Shown here one piece after another: positions 18,573 to 27,062 of a DNA stretch of 64,000 nucleotides. The notes under the pieces are model-generated. The model ran no database searches, was not told where the DNA came from, and saw only the letters and a program-made list of their open reading frames with translations. A program made the position numbers and the translations under genes. Source of the DNA: an uncultured Balneola sp. (GTDB lineage: Bacteria > Bacteroidota > Rhodothermia > Balneolales > Balneolaceae); the NCBI GenBank assembly GCA_913058495.1, contig CAJXQC010000007.1:1-64000 (forward strand), written 5' to 3'. Numbering within the stretch: the stretch's first letter is position 1; each line of letters begins with the position of its first letter.

Positions 18573-19028
18573 TTATTGTGTGATTTTCTCTAATAACTCA
18601 TTTAGAACCACTACCTCTTTATCTGTTAGATTATCAAATACTGCATCTAAATTTTTGAGTTTGGTATCGATGGTTGATAGCAAATATTTCCCGTCGCCGC
18701 TGATGAATACCTGAACTTTTCTGCCGTCATGTGGGCAAGGTTGTTTAGTTACCAATCCTTTTGTTACCAAACGATCCACAATTCGTGAAGTGTCCGACAT
18801 CTTATCGATCATCTTTTCACAGATCTCATTCGTTGATAATGGATCACCTTTTGCTCCACGAAGAATCCTCAGGATATTAAACTGTTGTTGAGTGATCTCA
18901 AACTGATCCAAAAATTCTTTGATCTCATTTTTCAACCAACCCGAAGTGAGTAATAGGTTTATTCTCAACCGATGTTGCTCGTTGGTAAATGAAGCCTGTT
19001 GTATTTCTGTTTCTGTAAATTCACTCAT
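18573..19028 (-). CDS. MarR family transcriptional regulator
   Basis: 151 residues from ATG 19028, which is preceded by a good Shine-Dalgarno sequence (TGGAGG, six bases upstream). A longer frame to 19076 exists but lacks such a site. It shows the MarR winged helix: 'TQQQFNILRILRGAKGDPLSTNEICEKMIDKMSDTSRIVDRLVTKGLVTK', then the wing 'PHDGRKVQVFISGDGK'. It is downstream of, and co-directional with, the AhpD-like gene. A 14-bp palindrome sits between them and two more lie upstream of the AhpD-like gene. It is therefore probably an autoregulated repressor of that pair, perhaps sensing oxidants or electrophiles. Confidence 0.88.
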   Translation of the reverse strand: MSEFTETEIQQASFTNEQHRLRINLLLTSGWLKNEIKEFLDQFEITQQQFNILRILRGAKGDPLSTNEICEKMIDKMSDTSRIVDRLVTKGLVTKQPCPHDGRKVQVFISGDGKYLLSTIDTKLKNLDAVFDNLTDKEVVVLNELLEKITQ

Positions 19029-19090
19029 GTTTTTCCTCCAAATAAAAAAGGTCGGGCTATTGTCTAACCCGACCAAGATACTAAACTAAT

Positions 19091-19104
19091 GATGTTTAAA
19101 CATC
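19091..19104. promoter_or_regulatory. Candidate MarR operator between the AhpD-like and marR genes
   Basis: GATGTTTAAACATC is a perfect 14-bp palindrome in the 91-nt gap. It shares a GTTTAAAC core with the palindrome at 19714-19727 upstream of the AhpD-like gene. Confidence 0.5.
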
Positions 19105-19119
19105 GAATAGTTTAAAAAA

Positions 19120-19668
19120 TTACGCTTCTACTAATTGCAATTCTTTCGCTTCAGGAAAATCAACCGGAATTTCCGTCACGTTGTGAACCAGATTTGTAAA
19201 CGTTACGCTAAGTACAACTGCAATAAAATCGATCAAATCTTTTTCTTCGTAACCCAGATCAAAAAATGCATCTCTGCTTTCTTCTGATATCTTACCTGCC
19301 GTTCTAGCTGTTTCTGTAGCAATTCTGCTTAATGTTCTCAGCTTTTCATCTTCAATACTTCCATCTCTTATTTTGAGAGTATCTTCTTCAGACAAACCAT
19401 TTTGTTTCGCTATTGCTGTATGTGCTGCTAAGCAATAGTTGCATCCATTCACTTCGGATACTGCAAGCTTGATCGTTTCTTTTTCTTTCATGGAAAATGT
19501 TTTCCCAATTGAAGAATCAAAATTCATGTAGCTTTTCAACACATCACCGTTGTAACCGATGGTTGCATATATATTAGGAACCATTCCTAATTGCTTTTCA
19601 AGGTTTTCAAAAATCTCTTTTGCATTATCATTTACTTGATCTTTCGCGGGCACGTTTAATGCTTTCAT
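19120..19668 (-). CDS. AhpD-like carboxymuconolactone decarboxylase family peroxidase
   Basis: 182-residue cytosolic protein of the CMD/AhpD fold. It has the redox centre C76-x2-C79-x3-H83 in 'EVNGCNYCLAAHTA', the combination typical of peroxidase-related members. These enzymes reduce hydroperoxides through a dithiol cycle. It is directly upstream of the MarR gene with its own promoter region holding two palindromes, which fits an oxidative-stress operon. The natural reductant is not identifiable here. Confidence 0.87.
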   Translation of the reverse strand: MKALNVPAKDQVNDNAKEIFENLEKQLGMVPNIYATIGYNGDVLKSYMNFDSSIGKTFSMKEKETIKLAVSEVNGCNYCLAAHTAIAKQNGLSEEDTLKIRDGSIEDEKLRTLSRIATETARTAGKISEESRDAFFDLGYEEKDLIDFIAVVLSVTFTNLVHNVTEIPVDFPEAKELQLVEA

Positions 19669-19713
19669 AATTGTGTCTTTGGTTAGTGTTAATCTTTAAT
19701 TCAATCCTAACTT

Positions 19714-19740
19714 AAAGTTTAAACTTTGATGTTGCAACAT
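19714..19740. promoter_or_regulatory. Two adjacent palindromes upstream of the AhpD-like gene (candidate MarR operators)
   Basis: AAAGTTTAAACTTT (19714-19727) and ATGTTGCAACAT (19729-19740) are perfect palindromes, separated by one base, 46 nt upstream of the AhpD-like start. Together with 19091-19104 they form a plausible operator set for the MarR protein encoded downstream. Binding is inferred. Confidence 0.5.
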
Positions 19741-19880
19741 TGAATTGATAGATGTTACCTATGAGATACATTGTCTTGAGGGATTAGCTTTATCAGAGAT
19801 TTAGAAGGAGGGTGATCAGGAAGAGTAAATTCAAGACTTTATAAAACAAGACGACGGGATTTAGCAAAGGCGTCTAAACA

Positions 19881-19928
19881 ATACCAACCCGTAGGGGCAA
19901 TTCATGAATTGCCCCTACGGGTTGGTAT
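19881..19928. repeat. Perfect 48-bp palindrome, second copy of the CGTAGGGG/AATTCATGAATT class
   Basis: Each 24-nt arm starts ATACCAACCCGTAGGGGCAA and continues to the centre TTCA|TGAA. It lies between the divergent/convergent ends of the AhpD-like promoter region and the LysR 3' end. The core matches 18519-18560, and both copies are preceded by TTTAGCAAAG. Confidence 0.85.
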
Positions 19929-19966
19929 CCAGATTTTTGAGTTTTGAAACCAGATAAAACTGATAA

Positions 19967-20848
19967 TCAACCTAATGTCTCAATCACTTTCCCCAATATC
20001 GGATTCCTACTCTCTTCCTTCCAAATAGCCGATAGTGTTGTTCTTTGAGAAATTTTCTTCAGGTCGATGAATTTTATATCCAGATCAAAACCTTGCTTCA
20101 ATGAGCTTGGCACAATCCCGATTCCTAACTCATTTTCCACCAAACGAAAAATGGTATTCGCATGTACCGACTCGTGGGCTACTTTCGGTGAGAAACCTTG
20201 ATCTTCAAAAATACTCATGATCTTATCGTAATAGCCATGACTGTATTGACTGGAAAATAAAATGAAACTCTCTTCTTTCAGATCAGAAATATTTTTAAAA
20301 TTTCCAGAAGATATCGAGTGCGACTTAGGCAAGACCAGACAGAAGGTTTCTTCAAAAACATCCAGCTTCTTTAACCCCTCCGGTAATCTCATTGTTCTGA
20401 TGAAACCCAGATCCAACTGTTCGTTTCTGATCTTATCAACCTGATCCTGATTGGTCAGCTCGGTAAGCACAAAATGAATTCCCGGAGAATCCTTGTTGAT
20501 CTTTTTGAGCAGCGAAGGAATCACACTTTGCATAGCTGAACCGACAAAACCGATTCTTATTTCTCCTTCGTCTCCTTTGGCGATGTGACGAATATTATCT
20601 TTTATAAATCCCAAATGATCAAACAAAAACTGAGATTCTTTGAGCAGGTATTCTCCGGCTTTTGTCAGCAACACATTTCGTTTATCTCTTTTAAATAACT
20701 CAACTCCAACATATTCCTCCAATTGTTGAATCTGTCTACTTAATGCGGGCTGAGTGATAAATAGCTTTTCTGCCGCTTTCCTGAAGTGAAGCTCCTTGGC
20801 TACCGTCTGAAAATAATTAAGATGTCTGAATTCTATTTGATTACTCAT
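19967..20848 (-). CDS. LysR family regulator, probably of the hut operon
   Basis: 293 residues when started at ATG 20848 (a frame to 20866 adds six residues). The N-terminal winged helix is typical: 'EFRHLNYFQTVAKELHFRKAAEKLFITQPALSRQIQQLE', and it is followed by a LysR substrate-binding domain of two alpha/beta lobes. It is divergent from hutH with an 82-nt shared promoter region, the usual position for a LysR regulator controlling its neighbour. The inducer is likely histidine or urocanate, by analogy with other Hut regulators. Neither repression nor activation can be decided from sequence. Confidence 0.87.
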   Translation of the reverse strand: MSNQIEFRHLNYFQTVAKELHFRKAAEKLFITQPALSRQIQQLEEYVGVELFKRDKRNVLLTKAGEYLLKESQFLFDHLGFIKDNIRHIAKGDEGEIRIGFVGSAMQSVIPSLLKKINKDSPGIHFVLTELTNQDQVDKIRNEQLDLGFIRTMRLPEGLKKLDVFEETFCLVLPKSHSISSGNFKNISDLKEESFILFSSQYSHGYYDKIMSIFEDQGFSPKVAHESVHANTIFRLVENELGIGIVPSSLKQGFDLDIKFIDLKKISQRTTLSAIWKEESRNPILGKVIETLG

Positions 20849-20930
20849 AAGCATCAATATATACATATAAAGTATTTTAAAACATCATTACAAAAATATA
20901 TTTTCATTCATAATCTTAAATCAGCAGCAT

Positions 20931-22493
20931 ATGTTTAATCTCGGAATTGACACCATCTCCATCCAAAACGTAATCGATATTTGCGATGGGAAATTACCCT
21001 TCCAGCTAAATACTGAAGCGCGAGCTAAAGTTGTAAAAAGCTCAGAAAACGTCGCTCAAATTGTTGAAAGTGGCGACATTGTTTATGGTGTGAATACCGG
21101 GTTTGGTCCGCTTTGCAATACTATAATATCAAAAGAAAATACAGCTAAGCTTCAGGATAATATTTTAAGAAGTCATAGTGTGGGTGTTGGAAATGCTATA
21201 GACCTGAAAATCGCTAAAGCGATGATGATCCTGAAGGCTCATAATTTAAGTGTGGGATTTTCAGGGATTCAGGAAGCTACTTTAGATAGAATTATTTTCT
21301 TCATCCAAAACGACATTATACCTGAAGTTCCTGAACAAGGCTCTGTTGGCGCTTCCGGAGACCTCGCTCCTCTTGCTCATCTGTTTTTACCGTTGATCGG
21401 ATTAGGGAAAGTTCATTATAAAGGCGAATGGAGAGAAACACCGGATGTTTATAACGAACTGGGATTGGATCCCATCAACCTAAAAGCCAAAGAAGGATTG
21501 GCGCTGATCAACGGCACACAGTTTATAGCCGCACATGCTGTTTGGGGAGTGTACAACCTTCATCATTGTTTGAATGCTGCTGATGTTATCGGAGCGATGA
21601 GTTTGGAGGGAGTGTTGGGAAGTGACAGCCCTTTTGATGAACGTCTTCACGAAGTCCGTCCTTTTGACGGCTCCCGTTTAGTTGCTCACCGACTTCGTGC
21701 ACTACTTCAAAATTCAGAAATGGTGGCTTCTCATGAAAATTGCGGTCGAGTTCAGGATCCATATTCCATTCGCTGTATGCCTCAGGTTCATGGTTCCAGC
21801 AGAAATGCCTGGCTTCATGTTAAACAAATGGTAGATATCGAGATCAATTCTGTGACCGATAATCCTATTATCCTTTCTGCAGAAGAATCCATCAGTGGAG
21901 GAAATTTTCATGGTCAACCGCTTGCAATGCCCTGCGATTATCTGACTTTGGCCGCTCATGAAGTTGGTAATATTTCTGATCGTCGGTCTTATTTATTGCT
22001 GAACGGTGAACATCCCGGATTACCAAAATTACTGATGACCGATATTGGTTTAAATTCAGGTTTCATGATCCCTCAATATACTTCAGCTGCTTTGGTAAGT
22101 GAAAATAAAGCACTTTGTTTCCCGGCTTCCGCCGATAGCGTTCCAACATCTCTTGGACAAGAAGATCATGTGAGTATGGGCTCTATCAGTTCCAGAAAAC
22201 TAAATCAGGTTATTGATAACGTGGAAAAAATTCTGGCGGTGGAATTGGTAAGTGCAGCTCAGGCTTTTGATTTCAGAAAACCTATGAAATCAGGACCAAT
22301 ACTGGATGCCTGCCATGAGTTGGTTCGGGATCATATCGATCACGCTGATGAAGACCGGGTTTTTGGCAATGATATCAGAAAAGCTCAAGAGCTTATCCAA
22401 TCTCACATCATTTCACATAAAGCTGATGAGATTGCAAACAAATTAAATATAGACTTAAACGGATCATACGATGAACAATTCAGAATTTCTTAA
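20931..22493 (+). CDS. hutH: Histidine ammonia-lyase
   Basis: 520 residues. The enzyme deaminates histidine to urocanate, the first step of histidine degradation. The autocatalytic MIO cofactor triad Ala141-Ser142-Gly143 is intact in '[14 protein letters not shown]', and the family's 'YGVNTGFG' (52-59) and '[17 protein letters not shown]' stretches are present. Its 3' end overlaps hutU by 23 nt. It opens a hut operon with the order hutH-hutU-(DUF559)-hutI-hutG. Confidence 0.97.
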   Translation: MFNLGIDTISIQNVIDICDGKLPFQLNTEARAKVVKSSENVAQIVESGDIVYGVNTGFGPLCNTIISKENTAKLQDNILRSHSVGVGNAIDLKIAKAMMILKAHNLSVGFSGIQEATLDRIIFFIQNDIIPEVPEQGSVGASGDLAPLAHLFLPLIGLGKVHYKGEWRETPDVYNELGLDPINLKAKEGLALINGTQFIAAHAVWGVYNLHHCLNAADVIGAMSLEGVLGSDSPFDERLHEVRPFDGSRLVAHRLRALLQNSEMVASHENCGRVQDPYSIRCMPQVHGSSRNAWLHVKQMVDIEINSVTDNPIILSAEESISGGNFHGQPLAMPCDYLTLAAHEVGNISDRRSYLLLNGEHPGLPKLLMTDIGLNSGFMIPQYTSAALVSENKALCFPASADSVPTSLGQEDHVSMGSISSRKLNQVIDNVEKILAVELVSAAQAFDFRKPMKSGPILDACHELVRDHIDHADEDRVFGNDIRKAQELIQSHIISHKADEIANKLNIDLNGSYDEQFRIS

Positions 22494-24141
22494 AAAATAC
22501 GTTCAACATCCTGACTACAAAATCCCAACCGGAACTGAGCTTAACGCAAAGTCGTGGCAGACAGAAGCTCCGCTAAGAATGTTGCTTAATAACTTGTATG
22601 AAGATGTTGCTGAAGATCCTGCAAACTTAATCGTGTACGGTGGAAACGGTCAAGCTGCCCGGGATCGAAAATCGCTGGAAAAGATCGTGGAATGTTTACT
22701 CGATCTGGATGAAAACCACAGTTTGTTAGTCCAATCCGGAAAACCGGTAGGAATAGTTCGAACTCATCCTGAAGCTCCAAGAGTTTTGATCGCTAATAGC
22801 AATCTGGTTCCTGAATGGGCAACTTGGGATCACTTCAACGAATTGAAAGAACGCGGTTTGATGATGTACGGACAGATGACTGCAGGTTCATGGATCTACA
22901 TCGGAACACAGGGAATCCTTCAAGGAACCTACGAGACTTTTGTAGCTTGCGGAGAAAAACATTTTGATGGCGACCTTCGTGGCAGACTTTTAGTTACAGG
23001 CGGACTTGGAGGAATGGGTGGAGCTCAGCCACTGGCAGCAACCATGGCGGGAGCTACTTTTTTAGGTGTAGATATCGATCCGGCCCGAATCGAAAAGCGC
23101 ATCAAAACCCGCTACATCGATAAAATGACTCATTCATATGAAGAAGCCATTAAATGGGTTACGGAAGCAAAAGCTAACAAAGAAAATCTTTCGGTCGGAT
23201 TAGTTGGTGATATCGGAGATGTACTTGAGCGATTGATAGAAGATGGGATAACACCCGATATTTTAACGGATCAAACTTCTGCTCATGATCCAATAAATGG
23301 ATATGTGCCTCACGGAATTTCTTTGAAAGAAGCACAGAATCTCAGAAAATCTGATCCGAAATCCTACGAAAAGAAATCAATTGAAAGTATGGCCCGACAC
23401 GTTCGCCATATGCTTACTTTACAAGATCGTGGAGCTATCACTTTTGATTATGGAAATAATCTTCGCGCTTACGCTCAAAAAGGTGGAGTAGAAAATGCGT
23501 TCGATTTTCCAGGATTTGTACCTGCTTATATCCGACCGCTTTTCTGTGAAGGAAAAGGTCCGTTCAGATGGGCAGCTCTTTCCGGAGACCCTGAAGATAT
23601 TTATGTAACCGATCAGGCTTTAAAAGAAGCTTTTCCTGAAAATCACAATCTTATAAAATGGCTGGATGAAGCTAGAGAAAAAGTAGCTTTTCAGGGATTG
23701 CCTTGCAGAATTTGCTGGCTGGGAATGGGCGAACGTGAAAAAGCAGGCTTGATCTTCAACGATCTGGTAAGAACAGGAAAAGTAAAAGCACCTATCGTAA
23801 TTGGTCGCGATCATTTGGATTGCGGCTCGGTTGCATCCCCAAACAGAGAAACGGAAGGCATGAAAGACGGCACTGATGCAGTAAGCGACTGGCCACTTTT
23901 AAACCTGATGAGCAACGCAACCGGCGGAGCAACCTGGATCAGTTTCCACCATGGCGGAGGAGTTGGAATGGGATACAGCCAACATGCCGGAATGGTAGTT
24001 CTTGCAGATGGAACCGATCGCGCCGAAGCATGTATTCGTCGCGTGTTGTATAATGATCCTGCAATGGGAATTTTTCGACACCACGATGCCGGTTACGAAA
24101 AAGCAACGGAAGTTGGGAATGAACATGATTTAATAATTTAA
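22471..24141 (+). CDS. hutU: Urocanate hydratase
   Basis: 556 residues, full length for the family. It converts urocanate to 4-imidazolone-5-propionate using tightly bound NAD+. Hallmarks are '[15 protein letters not shown]' near the N-terminus, '[18 protein letters not shown]' as the NAD-binding segment, and the C-terminal '[21 protein letters not shown]…[13 protein letters not shown]'. Its start lies inside hutH (23-nt overlap). The distance to the next hut gene is unusually large because a repeat and a DUF559 gene intervene. Confidence 0.97.
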   Translation: MNNSEFLKKYVQHPDYKIPTGTELNAKSWQTEAPLRMLLNNLYEDVAEDPANLIVYGGNGQAARDRKSLEKIVECLLDLDENHSLLVQSGKPVGIVRTHPEAPRVLIANSNLVPEWATWDHFNELKERGLMMYGQMTAGSWIYIGTQGILQGTYETFVACGEKHFDGDLRGRLLVTGGLGGMGGAQPLAATMAGATFLGVDIDPARIEKRIKTRYIDKMTHSYEEAIKWVTEAKANKENLSVGLVGDIGDVLERLIEDGITPDILTDQTSAHDPINGYVPHGISLKEAQNLRKSDPKSYEKKSIESMARHVRHMLTLQDRGAITFDYGNNLRAYAQKGGVENAFDFPGFVPAYIRPLFCEGKGPFRWAALSGDPEDIYVTDQALKEAFPENHNLIKWLDEAREKVAFQGLPCRICWLGMGEREKAGLIFNDLVRTGKVKAPIVIGRDHLDCGSVASPNRETEGMKDGTDAVSDWPLLNLMSNATGGATWISFHHGGGVGMGYSQHAGMVVLADGTDRAEACIRRVLYNDPAMGIFRHHDAGYEKATEVGNEHDLII

Positions 24142-24152
24142 ACCCCTTCTGT

Positions 24153-24242
24153 CTTCCCCTTCATAAGGGGAAGGACTCGTTGTTTAAATTAAGATATATT
24201 TAGAAAGTTCTCCTCCTTATTAAGGAGGAGACAGAGGAGGTC
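24153..24242. repeat. Two-hairpin composite repeat between hutU and the DUF559 gene
   Basis: Hairpin 1 is CTTCCCCTT-cat-AAGGGGAAG (24153-24173), followed by 'gACTCGTTGTTTA', then an AT-rich spacer. Hairpin 2 is TCTCCTCCTTA-t-TAAGGAGGAGA (24209-24231), followed by 'cAGAGGAGGTC'. The same order of parts occurs inside pbpC at 8226-8310. It ends seven bases before the DUF559 start codon and may affect read-through from hutU into hutI-hutG. Confidence 0.8.
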
Positions 24243-24248
24243 AAAACC

Positions 24249-24611
24249 ATGAGTATCAAAAATCCAAGAAATAGCTTAGAACAAAGAAGAACTCTTCGGC
24301 GATCGATGACAAGAGCAGAGATATTTTTTTGGGAAAGAGTTCGAAATAAGCAGATTCTGGATGTTCGATTCAAGAGGCAATATGGGATAGGTCCTTATAT
24401 CTTAGATTTCTTTGTTCCAAAAGCGAATCTTTGTATTGAAATAGATGGCGGTATTCATGATTTGGATGAAGTAAAAAGAAAAGACATAAACAGAGATGCT
24501 TTTCTTGAAAGAAATGGTATACATGTCTTAAGGTTTAAAAACAGTGAAATTGAAAATGATATAGATAGAGTTGTAGAATCAGTTAAATTAAAAATCCAAA
24601 AATCACTCTAA
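24249..24611 (+). CDS. DUF559 (Vsr-like) endonuclease-domain protein
   Basis: 120 residues forming a compact DUF559 domain: 'RRSMTRAEIFFWERVRNKQ', then 'RFKRQYGIGPYILDFFVPKANLCIEIDGGIHD', then 'RDAFLERNGIHVLRFKNSEIE'. The D-ExD-like residues (Asp of YILDF, Glu and Asp of IEIDG) match the PD-(D/E)xK/Vsr-type nuclease fold. It sits alone between hutU and hutI, five bases before hutI and seven bases after a palindromic repeat. It has no link to histidine breakdown and looks like a cassette acquired together with the repeat. Its biological role is unknown in general; a repair or mobility function is inference. Confidence 0.85.
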   Translation: MSIKNPRNSLEQRRTLRRSMTRAEIFFWERVRNKQILDVRFKRQYGIGPYILDFFVPKANLCIEIDGGIHDLDEVKRKDINRDAFLERNGIHVLRFKNSEIENDIDRVVESVKLKIQKSL

Positions 24612-24615
24612 ATTA

Positions 24616-25854
24616 ATGAACTCAAAAACTCTATGCGGTCCATTTAAACAGCTTTTAACCATGAACGGATTGCCTTTAAAAGGCCCGTTGAAAGACGAAC
24701 AATTGGAAGTTTTAACGAATGCCGGAATTGTTGTTCAGGATGGAAAAATTCTGGATTTGGGAAGCTATTCTGATCTCGAAAATATTCACCCTGATTCAGA
24801 GAAAAATTTTAACAACAACTCAGAACAAATAGCACTTCCTTCTTTTATAGATTGCCACACTCATATTTGCTGGGGTGGAAATCGGGTGAATGACTATTCC
24901 ATGAGGGTTGCAGGAAAATCGTATTTAGAAATTGCAGCTTCCGGCGGTGGAATCTCTGATACCGTTACTGAAACCCGAAAAGCATCTGAAGATAAACTAG
25001 TTGAACTAATTCTTGATAGAGCCAAACAACATTTACAGAGAGGAATTACAACTATTGAAGTAAAATCCGGTTATGGTTTAAATCTGGAAGACGAGTTGAA
25101 AATGCTTCGGGCGATCAAGAAAGCGAATGAGAAAACTCCCGTTAGATTGATTCCCACTTTTTTGGGAGCCCACATCAAGCCCAAGGATTTTGATGGGAGT
25201 CATGCTGAGTACCTGGATTATTTGCTTGATGAAGTTGTCCCGGTTATCGCAGAAGAAAAGCTAGCTGCACGTGCTGATATCTTTGTTGAAGAGGGAGCGT
25301 TCGATATTGATGTAGCTCGTATCTACGCAAAGAATTTAAAACTCAAGGGTTTTGATATAACCATGCATGTGGATCAGTTTCATCCGGGCGGATCAAAACT
25401 GGCGATTGAAGAAGGATGTGTTTCAGCGGATCATTTAGAGTTTACTGATGATGAATCCTGCGAACTATTTGGTCGATCCGAAACCGTTGCTGTTGCTCTT
25501 CCCGGTGCTTCGCTGGGATTAGGAATGCAATTCACTCCTTGCCGAAAATTACTGGATAATAACGCATGTGTTGCCATAGCCACCGACTGGAATCCGGGTT
25601 CTGCGCCGATGGGAGATCTGATCACTCAAGCAGCTATTCTTGGAGCATCAGAAAAATTAACGATTGCAGAGACTTTAGCAGGAATTACTTTCCGCGCTGC
25701 TCGGGCATTAAGAATTGAAGGCGGAATTCTAAGAAAAGGTGATGAGGCTAATTTCACCGTTTTTGAAACCGATGACTTTAGAAATATCTTTTATCAGCAA
25801 GGACAACTTAAGCCATCTGCAACAATAATGAATGCACAAAGCTTTGAATTTTAG
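24616..25854 (+). CDS. hutI: Imidazolonepropionase
   Basis: 412 residues of the amidohydrolase fold. It opens the ring of imidazolone propionate to give N-formimino-L-glutamate. The metal-binding H81-x-H83 is seen in 'IDCHTHICWGGNR', followed by 'HVDQFHPGGS' and 'DHLEFTDDE', and the final metal Asp in 'ATDWNPGSAPMGD'. It starts five bases after the DUF559 stop and overlaps hutG by 23 nt, the same overlap length seen between hutH and hutU. Confidence 0.96.
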   Translation: MNSKTLCGPFKQLLTMNGLPLKGPLKDEQLEVLTNAGIVVQDGKILDLGSYSDLENIHPDSEKNFNNNSEQIALPSFIDCHTHICWGGNRVNDYSMRVAGKSYLEIAASGGGISDTVTETRKASEDKLVELILDRAKQHLQRGITTIEVKSGYGLNLEDELKMLRAIKKANEKTPVRLIPTFLGAHIKPKDFDGSHAEYLDYLLDEVVPVIAEEKLAARADIFVEEGAFDIDVARIYAKNLKLKGFDITMHVDQFHPGGSKLAIEEGCVSADHLEFTDDESCELFGRSETVAVALPGASLGLGMQFTPCRKLLDNNACVAIATDWNPGSAPMGDLITQAAILGASEKLTIAETLAGITFRAARALRIEGGILRKGDEANFTVFETDDFRNIFYQQGQLKPSATIMNAQSFEF

Positions 25855-26815
25855 CTCAAAATTATATCACCCGACTGAACCTGAAATCTGGACCGGCCGT
25901 ACTGATTCCAAATCTGATTTTGATCAGTTCAGATATCACCAAGCTGTACATTGTATAGATATGAATGATATAAGCGCAGAAAGCCAAACCGTTCTTCTGG
26001 GATTTGCTTCTGATATTGGTGTTCAAAGAAACGGAGGTAGAATTGGGGCTGCCCAAGGACCAAGTCATTTCAGAAATTCTATCGGCTCACTTTGTTGGCA
26101 TGGAGATGAAGACGGATTTATTGATGGTGGAAACATCATCCCGCCAAATGAAGATCTGGAAACCGCTCATCAGGAACTGGGTAAAGCGGTTTATCATATA
26201 CTGGAATCAGATAACAAGCCTTTTGTAATTGGGGGCGGACACGAAACCGCCTTCGGACATTTTTTGGGAGTAGCTTCATTTCTAAAACAGGAAAATCCAA
26301 AAGCTAAACTCGGCATTTTAAATATTGATGCTCATTTCGATTTACGACCACATAACGGAATTCCTCACTCAGGCTCTCCATTCCTTCAAGCTCATGAACA
26401 CGCTGAAAAGATTGATCTTGACCTGAAATATTTTGTGTATGGAATCAATCAGGATAACAACACAAGATCTCTGTTCAATAAAGCTGATGAACTTGGTACA
26501 AAATTCAGTTTGAATACTGAGCTCTTTAATGATGAAAAAAAGAGTTTAGAAAAAGTTCAGAGATTCATTGATGATCGCGATTTCATCTATCTAACCATCT
26601 GCCTCGATGTGTTCGAAGCTTCAATAGCTCCCGGTGTTAGTGCTCCTGCATGGAATGGATTGAAGTTAAATCATGCACTAAATCTTATTCAGGTTTTGAA
26701 TGAATCCGGAAAAATGATCTCCTCTGATATTTGTGAACTAAACCCTGAATATGATTTGAACGGACAAACTGCTAAAACAGCGGGAAGTTTGTTTAGTGCC
26801 GTAATTATTTCTTGA
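25832..26815 (+). CDS. hutG: Formimidoylglutamase (arginase/ureohydrolase family)
   Basis: 327 residues. It hydrolyses formiminoglutamate to glutamate and formamide, the last step of this hut route. Mn-binding motifs of the ureohydrolase family are present: GGGHETAFGH (134-143), NIDAHFDLRP (164-173) and CLDVFEAS…APGVSAP (257-273). In the last motif the first aspartate of the usual DxD is cysteine. The start overlaps hutI by 23 nt; the next in-frame Met (44) would remove conserved sequence, so 25832 is preferred. Confidence 0.92.
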   Translation: MHKALNFSSKLYHPTEPEIWTGRTDSKSDFDQFRYHQAVHCIDMNDISAESQTVLLGFASDIGVQRNGGRIGAAQGPSHFRNSIGSLCWHGDEDGFIDGGNIIPPNEDLETAHQELGKAVYHILESDNKPFVIGGGHETAFGHFLGVASFLKQENPKAKLGILNIDAHFDLRPHNGIPHSGSPFLQAHEHAEKIDLDLKYFVYGINQDNNTRSLFNKADELGTKFSLNTELFNDEKKSLEKVQRFIDDRDFIYLTICLDVFEASIAPGVSAPAWNGLKLNHALNLIQVLNESGKMISSDICELNPEYDLNGQTAKTAGSLFSAVIIS

Positions 26816-26824
26816 TGTTAAATC

Positions 26825-26989
26825 GATTTATCCCCGCAGCCCTGAAGGGCTTGCTAGCATAAACTTTTGCTCTCGTTCGGAATGTGGATTTGAGGCATTG
26901 CCTCAATGAAGTAGAGCAGGACTAAAGTCCTTGCTTGTTTATGTACGAGTTTAAGACAAGAACATAAGCTAGTAGGGGATTTATCCCCG
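26825..26989. repeat. Cluster of four short hairpins bounded by a 12-bp direct repeat
   Basis: GATTTATCCCCG occurs at 26825-26836 and 26978-26989. Between or overlapping these are AGCCCT-ga-AGGGCT (26838-26851), TGAGGC-att-GCCTCA (26891-26905), AGGACTaaAGTCCT (26918-26931) and GGGGAT-tt-ATCCCC (26975-26988). The block fills the space after hutG and before the convergent DMT gene. It may end transcription from both sides, but the modular form suggests a dispersed repeat. Confidence 0.65.
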
Positions 26990-27062
26990 GGTTTCTAATA
27001 TCCATTGAGTAATCATTACAAAAGGTCGGTGCAGTTGGAAGCTTTTTCTGAGACCTTTAGCT

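Noticed and set aside
24249-24611. A mismatch-repair Vsr endonuclease
   Set aside because: The fold class is related, but the sequence matches DUF559 and there is no Dcm-type methylase nearby.
26892-27062. A tRNA gene suggested by the series of short hairpins
   Set aside because: There is no TTC-type arm, no anticodon stem in register and no acceptor stem of seven pairs.
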